Source of the DNA: an uncultured Clostridia bacterium
GTDB lineage: Bacteria; Bacillota; Clostridia; Oscillospirales; Ruminococcaceae
Assembly (NCBI GenBank): GCA_947629785.1
Contig: CANRFB010000022.1
Span: 1-39,781 of the forward strand
Length of the DNA stretch: 39,781 bases
Direction of reading: 5' to 3'
Of this stretch, positions 38,501 to 39,781 are shown piece by piece. Numbering within the stretch: position 1 is the stretch's first letter; the number at the start of each line of letters is the position of its first letter. The translations under genes were made by a program, and so were the position numbers. Under the pieces are notes generated by a model. That model ran no database searches. It saw only the letters and a list, made by a program, of their open reading frames with translations, and had not been told where the DNA came from.

Positions 38501-39781
38501 TAAATATATCCGTCAGTTTATCCTTGAAAAGTTTAAACCCGACGCGCGAACTGAAACTGAACTGAATGTGTCGTACAGCAAGGTTGCAGGCGTTTGGAAA
38601 ATTGAGGGGCAGAGTGCGGCGGCAAAAACAAATCATACTGCAACAGGCACATACGGCACACATAGAAAAAACGCATATGACATTATTGAGGGTATTTTAA
38701 ACAACAGCGATCTTGTTGTCAAAGACAGGCAAAAAGACGAATATGGTGTTGAAATGCGTGATAAAAGCGGTAAGTATATTCTTGTGACAAACGAGAAAGA
38801 AACAAAATCCGTAAGACATTGTGCCAATATAATAAAATCCGAATTTGCGGACTGGATTTTTAAAGACCCCGACCGCAGAAACGACCTTGTGAACAAGTAT
38901 AATGAAATATTCAACTCGTTCAGGTACCGTGAGTATGACGGCTCGCACCTTAATTTCGTGGGTATGAATACGGACATAACACTCAAAGAACATCAAAAGA
39001 ATGCCATAGCAAGGGGACTTTACGGCGGCAATACCCTGCTTGCTCACGCCGTAGGCGCGGGCAAGACATATGAAATGATAGCAATAGCAATGGAGGGTAA
39101 ACGTCTGGGACTGCATAACAAATCTTTATTTGCCGTTCCTAATTCCCTTACAGAGCAGATAGGCAATGATTTCAGAAAGCTGTACCCTAATGCAAATATT
39201 CTCGTTGCTACCAAAAAGGATTTTGAAAAGGACAACAGGGCAACGTTGCTTGCAAAAATGGCAACAAATGATTGGGACGCTGTTATTGTAGGACACTCGC
39301 AGTTTGACCGAATGGGACTGTCACCACAGCGGGAAAGCGAATATCTGTATGAAGAAATAGAAAAGCTCCGCAGTGAACTTGAAAAAATAAATGCCGAAAA
39401 TCCCACAAAGAAAAAGAGTTTTACGGTAAAAAACATTGAAAAATCAATAACAAGCTACACAAAGAGACTTAACGATCTGACAGAAAAGCAAGTCAAAGAC
39501 GATTTCATTGATTTTGAACAACTTGGATTTGACAAAATTTTTGTTGACGAATGTCATATGTACAAAAATCTTGCTACAGCTACTAAAATGCGTAATGTGG
39601 CAGGACTTGGCAGCAGAGGTTCTGCAAGAGCGTTCAATTTGCTGATGAAAGCTAAGTATCTTGACATTCTGACAGACGGTAAAGGGACGGTCTTTGCTTC
39701 AGGCACGCCCAACGCCACACCCTACCAACGATTTTCGATTACCCCGATAAGGCGGAAAACCGCCAATTATCGGGGATTTTA
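29592..39781 (+). CDS. Giant polyvalent ICE protein with N6-methylase-like and SNF2-like helicase domains (partial)
   Basis: The frame is open from ATG 29592 (AAGGAGGA upstream) to the window end, about 3,396 residues without a stop. Residues 1-2300 are a chain of mostly unrecognised modules; about 1796-1890 matches DUF3849 (PVYTKTPAEATEAGE to EWDKRFSRENVEWAKNL). An N6-methylase-like domain is at about 2400-2640 (ILEPAMGTGNFFGMLPEL, then NVPFGDY where NPPY or NPPF is usual). A helicase follows at about 3135: Walker A HAVGAGKTYEM (near 3155), DECHMYKN and SGTP. Such polyvalent proteins are thought to travel with or protect transferred DNA. Four palindromes lie in linkers. After SGTP the sequence leaves the family and runs into a hairpin. 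Confidence 0.88.
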   Translation, partial: MTEYINKDFYKQIPANERHFIKLSQEAAYAAVKELEAANIPHSATISEYRSVVTVNRVDSVNAERIAEKAAKEFPNVKKVFGNTEYKAIRDRKYIDTDADTARKIAALLSGNTNNRFSGIIRGEKATITVSGEKNAAAVRAMVENLKNMDLLEALRERGYERTADTNGFVNIRNMQTGEVCGFNGMAAVRDMFDNPENEFFYPLSHRIAYREHPTNGDYYYYIQKYNSADKSSAKVYRDENNKPALFKSVDEVLSYTADNGIEITNIDEEIANWREVDREREDNSIIEENRKLIENFPISNGAYIDLISYNPNTDTFSWTYYNPDGDNGSGAFVDKTITKDDIFAAYSVRVDAENEEQGRNAFIAYLNEKCKEDVIEIYSGYFAEYAGDYINYASKNYAYFFGIAENSTATSSMDNFITHLELNCEEVIKDKESKEQPQEITERSFRVEFEGYSGAWNVIENAEIDGKELFMLENDYYGDSVAYIVADKDGNIVDNNVWGDFEEYENTLVKRRLIEAAENSKNGTTMPVLKEFAEDMKKYGFETYEADGIFTANREDVAGFIRMDTIGEILYDISEKYRFEPNEVGNNHLLDLNRFYDSYEWNNFSTLKNVIDNTVIALRSGNYDPFDNYIEQVKSVCENSDGNMLYEESKIKEAEEHLAKVKAVFGERNKSVLGAEEKFPYGELSDEGETAEIPQESNIHFGYFGNGVLCYDTSRLDKEIDDYLSVAHISNEGNIRYYVDDLTESDKQHIENHAKGVKDRFTVYWNGLSMQTRYGMLYDRLLETGTSEQIKTFNADKGSMGKTSDERMAAYIKKYEHSLIFKDEDFPFENAPAVDFQTEINNLVLEKNREAVEMIEVGSEISLNYISYVIKSIDGDHMMSMGKKGDDNDTKQYVGNWKEQLLSKAGNDPLFVYSPKLAKELDFIESVNAVAENISAPADNGEIISDDTYRTDNNVNFLTDNIPDLDNETAEKLVNAFAASTLSGWDKGDNQAKINRIKKSLYDILSDEDKTEKAYALISKNVYNHNSDTLDFHFGGNNGSEWFTENELLHNFVKSNRNISFALANALIGYLDEKQHAEREVDELKAGWYDKTDYKIKANIDGEIFDYEGRFDIGDGKGTGGGTLVDHIRQRNEYIIKSDKYPYNTKEAKDEARLILDVFVPFLEKYSAMTPEEEKILEDFKENNPIRTSAHKGELSNDDFEIFQVKSGDEYLYKRFMDLSALGQSPSMSDYDRVYKGTLSEIDVNAENKDDILNNIYTKFNINHPEDFKGHSLSVSDIVVLHKDGAATAHYVDDVGFKDVPEFLQGKAREQHTLSEGDIVTFADRPNVWRVRTINDTQIDFENTNQNSMDKMFSHIDFGQHRDNLQEKLKYTVVPQDISEREKISEGKSLNSPMGNSDKEANETVKKQKPKKISNTIPHRNFNKLKKLFPELMEKNHTYEHYESGSYEPLSAEWIGGDMISLMQTYVQNGDLMRDPEVVIKVDFENETVNAFSFENSGLGIYREYSDGSKGQKDTNSFVVGWLNNIELQNFKLTRYDDINENRVDLTQNSEQSVLSEEKAYIYSEIKFETGEVYLVPDKISDDNISETDAYKEVLELYADKDNIENLDDMIRVNIQNYRYGSGEESIPNDTEMTFIRENSIDIMNKSEEIGNTEFFAHFWKNVDDVLNDLESKAAKQHKTSPKFGDGYEEQTYIFPTDFSSDYPDYNGAVREIMVGKEWIETEEAVKIMNVQGNTDTAQIEALRVHTVSFDGIERSEVLSPEAFHIILDRTMKNKDKMKEAAELYEKNDGNIMPVYTKTPAEATEAGEREKYFADKRENERCAASIRYSISCNNDGMHFNSDKAISELLGTYSIDRIALIIAAKVSNSGEWDKRFSRENVEWAKNLLKAYPVEKVVTTSHLGLNSHSVLINSAADELRSNFEMFRSMQNEKETKVTADVHEQRNFNENIKNLSQLKRTLTVGTEFVITDHVRSECVGERRRVTEANTACFYSQKINSDGTAEGKPLYMEWGKAANWNFENGVCTSSLDNKEKVMSFKVFEEDMLNVENAVRSDIDVTDDNNSPMGNSEEERHISAADITIGDKFLYKGEEVTVLSLKGFYPDDVGIGKVERTGLIDFVITRNVDRFTLAKDGVYLGNAEKAKSEEKLEYTDEPITQKDNSKQYDGQKVRAAFDKLIANHSFSAEAEKFLNRTADQLIINKYDSIDPKMFTSVLFRNNYGTIGRINEKLFDGELMPIIDEVNGYINGKDVEYVQKENTAAEKNSPMGNYAPQINDVIENDDGVYKVAKISENFVTLLEADTLLPDEKTISMTDFYKSNFTLLERDETISEAVIAEKPVEIVEKSVSKAENYAITDENLGDVGGAKSRYAANIEAIKTLKSIEKDGRNATPAEQDILAKYTGWGAIPQAFDSTNTKWSSEYAELKELLTSEEYEAARHSTMNAHYTSPTVISAMYDVLNNLGFEKGNILEPAMGTGNFFGMLPELYKDSNLYGVELDSITGRIAQQLYPNADIQIKGYEKTSFPDNSFDVAIGNVPFGDYKISDKRYNDNNFNIHDYFFAKTLDKVHAGGIIAFVTSKGTMDKENDEIRRYIAQRAELLGAVRLPNNAFKATAGTEVTSDILVLQKRERPIEINPDSIEWLKKSETADGLSVNNYFVQHPEMVLGKITEGNKLYGNSTKDTSCTPIEGADLKQQLAEAIKNIKGTYRAADIEIEPKNDDIIPAPANSRKFSFYEQDGNIYYREAEETMKKVNVSKDLFNRAVGMIELRDSVHELLNLQLMNSQGYLDSEVEESRKKLNTLYDSFVKKYGNISTPKNAKAFKGDNGYFVLSALENKDENGKVIGKADIFTKNTVKPKIIATHVETAEEALILSVSEKGKVDFDFMTELCGMDKDRLISELDGQIYKLPQETEKYVTADEYLSGNIRKKMLDIANSDNPNEYEKNYAALQAAMPPRVEAKDIAVKLGSHWVDPKYIRQFILEKFKPDARTETELNVSYSKVAGVWKIEGQSAAAKTNHTATGTYGTHRKNAYDIIEGILNNSDLVVKDRQKDEYGVEMRDKSGKYILVTNEKETKSVRHCANIIKSEFADWIFKDPDRRNDLVNKYNEIFNSFRYREYDGSHLNFVGMNTDITLKEHQKNAIARGLYGGNTLLAHAVGAGKTYEMIAIAMEGKRLGLHNKSLFAVPNSLTEQIGNDFRKLYPNANILVATKKDFEKDNRATLLAKMATNDWDAVIVGHSQFDRMGLSPQRESEYLYEEIEKLRSELEKINAENPTKKKSFTVKNIEKSITSYTKRLNDLTEKQVKDDFIDFEQLGFDKIFVDECHMYKNLATATKMRNVAGLGSRGSARAFNLLMKAKYLDILTDGKGTVFASGTPNATPYQRFSITPIRRKTANYRGF
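31629..31643. repeat. Palindromic repeat, copy 7 (variant, giant protein)
   Basis: TTCCCCTATGGGGAA, with centre TAT and 6-bp arms, in frame as FPYGEL at residues 680-685. Confidence 0.85.
33767..33781. repeat. Palindromic repeat, copy 8 (giant protein)
   Basis: TTCCCCAATGGGGAA, in frame as NSPMGNS from residue 1392, in a Lys/Glu-rich linker. Confidence 0.9.
35777..35791. repeat. Palindromic repeat, copy 9 (giant protein)
   Basis: TTCCCCAATGGGGAA, in frame as NSPMGNS from residue 2062, between acidic linker sequences. Confidence 0.9.
36380..36394. repeat. Palindromic repeat, copy 10 (giant protein)
   Basis: TTCCCCAATGGGGAA, in frame as NSPMGNY from residue 2263, only about 600 bases after copy 9. 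Confidence 0.9.
39742..39780 (+). terminator. Terminator-like hairpin inside the giant reading frame at the window edge
   Basis: CCCCGATAA (39742-39750) pairs with TTATCGGGG (39767-39775), with an inner stem GGCGG-AAAA-CCGCC and a 2-base bulge, then ATTTT. A hairpin of this type is unexpected in the middle of a helicase gene. It may be an inserted repeat or an assembly junction. Confidence 0.6.

Noticed and set aside
38022-38663. 213-residue minus-strand ORF opposite the giant gene
   Set aside because: The plus-strand frame is continuous and family-like here; the minus product shows no domain.
2978-39781. Search for relaxase, integrase and attachment site
   Set aside because: No HUH, MobA-like, tyrosine or serine recombinase motif was seen in any plausible frame, and no long terminal direct repeat by eye.

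Overview
The window looks like a gut-type low-GC Firmicute (Oscillospiraceae or Ruminococcus-like; inferred from gene families such as Maff2, PrgI, DUF3801-like and DUF4315-like proteins, and from strong AGGAGG ribosome binding sites). From about 2.4 kb to the right edge it is the transfer and cargo part of a Tn1549/CTn-type integrative conjugative element (ICE). No integrase, excisionase, relaxase, rRNA, tRNA or CRISPR array is visible, so the element continues beyond the window.

Layout. 1-2,130: a visibly AT-rich minus-strand cluster with an ECF-type sigma factor, a membrane-anchored DUF4367-type partner and a small secreted protein. A conserved promoter-like motif appears twice. 2,417-2,765: an XRE repressor closed by a clear terminator. 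2,978-16,812: a tightly packed plus-strand transfer operon with a lipoprotein, a PcfB-like protein, the VirD4/TraG coupling protein, two small proteins, the Maff2 pilin-like protein, a VirB6/TrbL-like membrane protein, a PrgI/VirB3-like protein, the VirB4 ATPase, a large membrane-anchored protein and a small membrane protein. 16,828-17,483: a minus-strand PIN-domain toxin and partner. 17,573-29,578: topoisomerase III, two unrecognised proteins, a GGDEF protein, a PAPS-reductase-like PP-loop enzyme, a DUF3991/Toprim protein, two small helical proteins, a cytosine-C5 methyltransferase, an adenine-N6 methyltransferase fused to a GNAT domain, and a small OB-fold-like protein. 29,592 to the right edge: one stop-free reading frame of about 3,396 codons encoding a giant polyvalent protein with DUF3849-like, N6-methylase-like and SNF2-like helicase parts.

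How it works together. VirD4, VirB4, PrgI, the TrbL-like protein, the Maff2 protein and the two membrane proteins would form the type IV secretion channel. TopB, the Toprim protein, the OB-fold protein and the giant helicase would process the transferred DNA. The two methyltransferases, the GNAT domain and the PP-loop enzyme look like a DNA-modification or anti-restriction set (inference).

The most unusual signal is a 15-bp near-palindrome, TTCCCCAATGGGGAA and close variants, present at least ten times. Eight copies lie in frame inside coding regions, encoding NSPMGN or FPNGEL in apparent linkers; two are intergenic, one of them in the non-ICE-like left flank. Other notable points are a BspA-type leucine-rich-repeat domain inserted in the coupling protein, the methyltransferase-GNAT fusion with an internal start, and a hairpin that interrupts the giant helicase just after its SGTP motif at the window edge.
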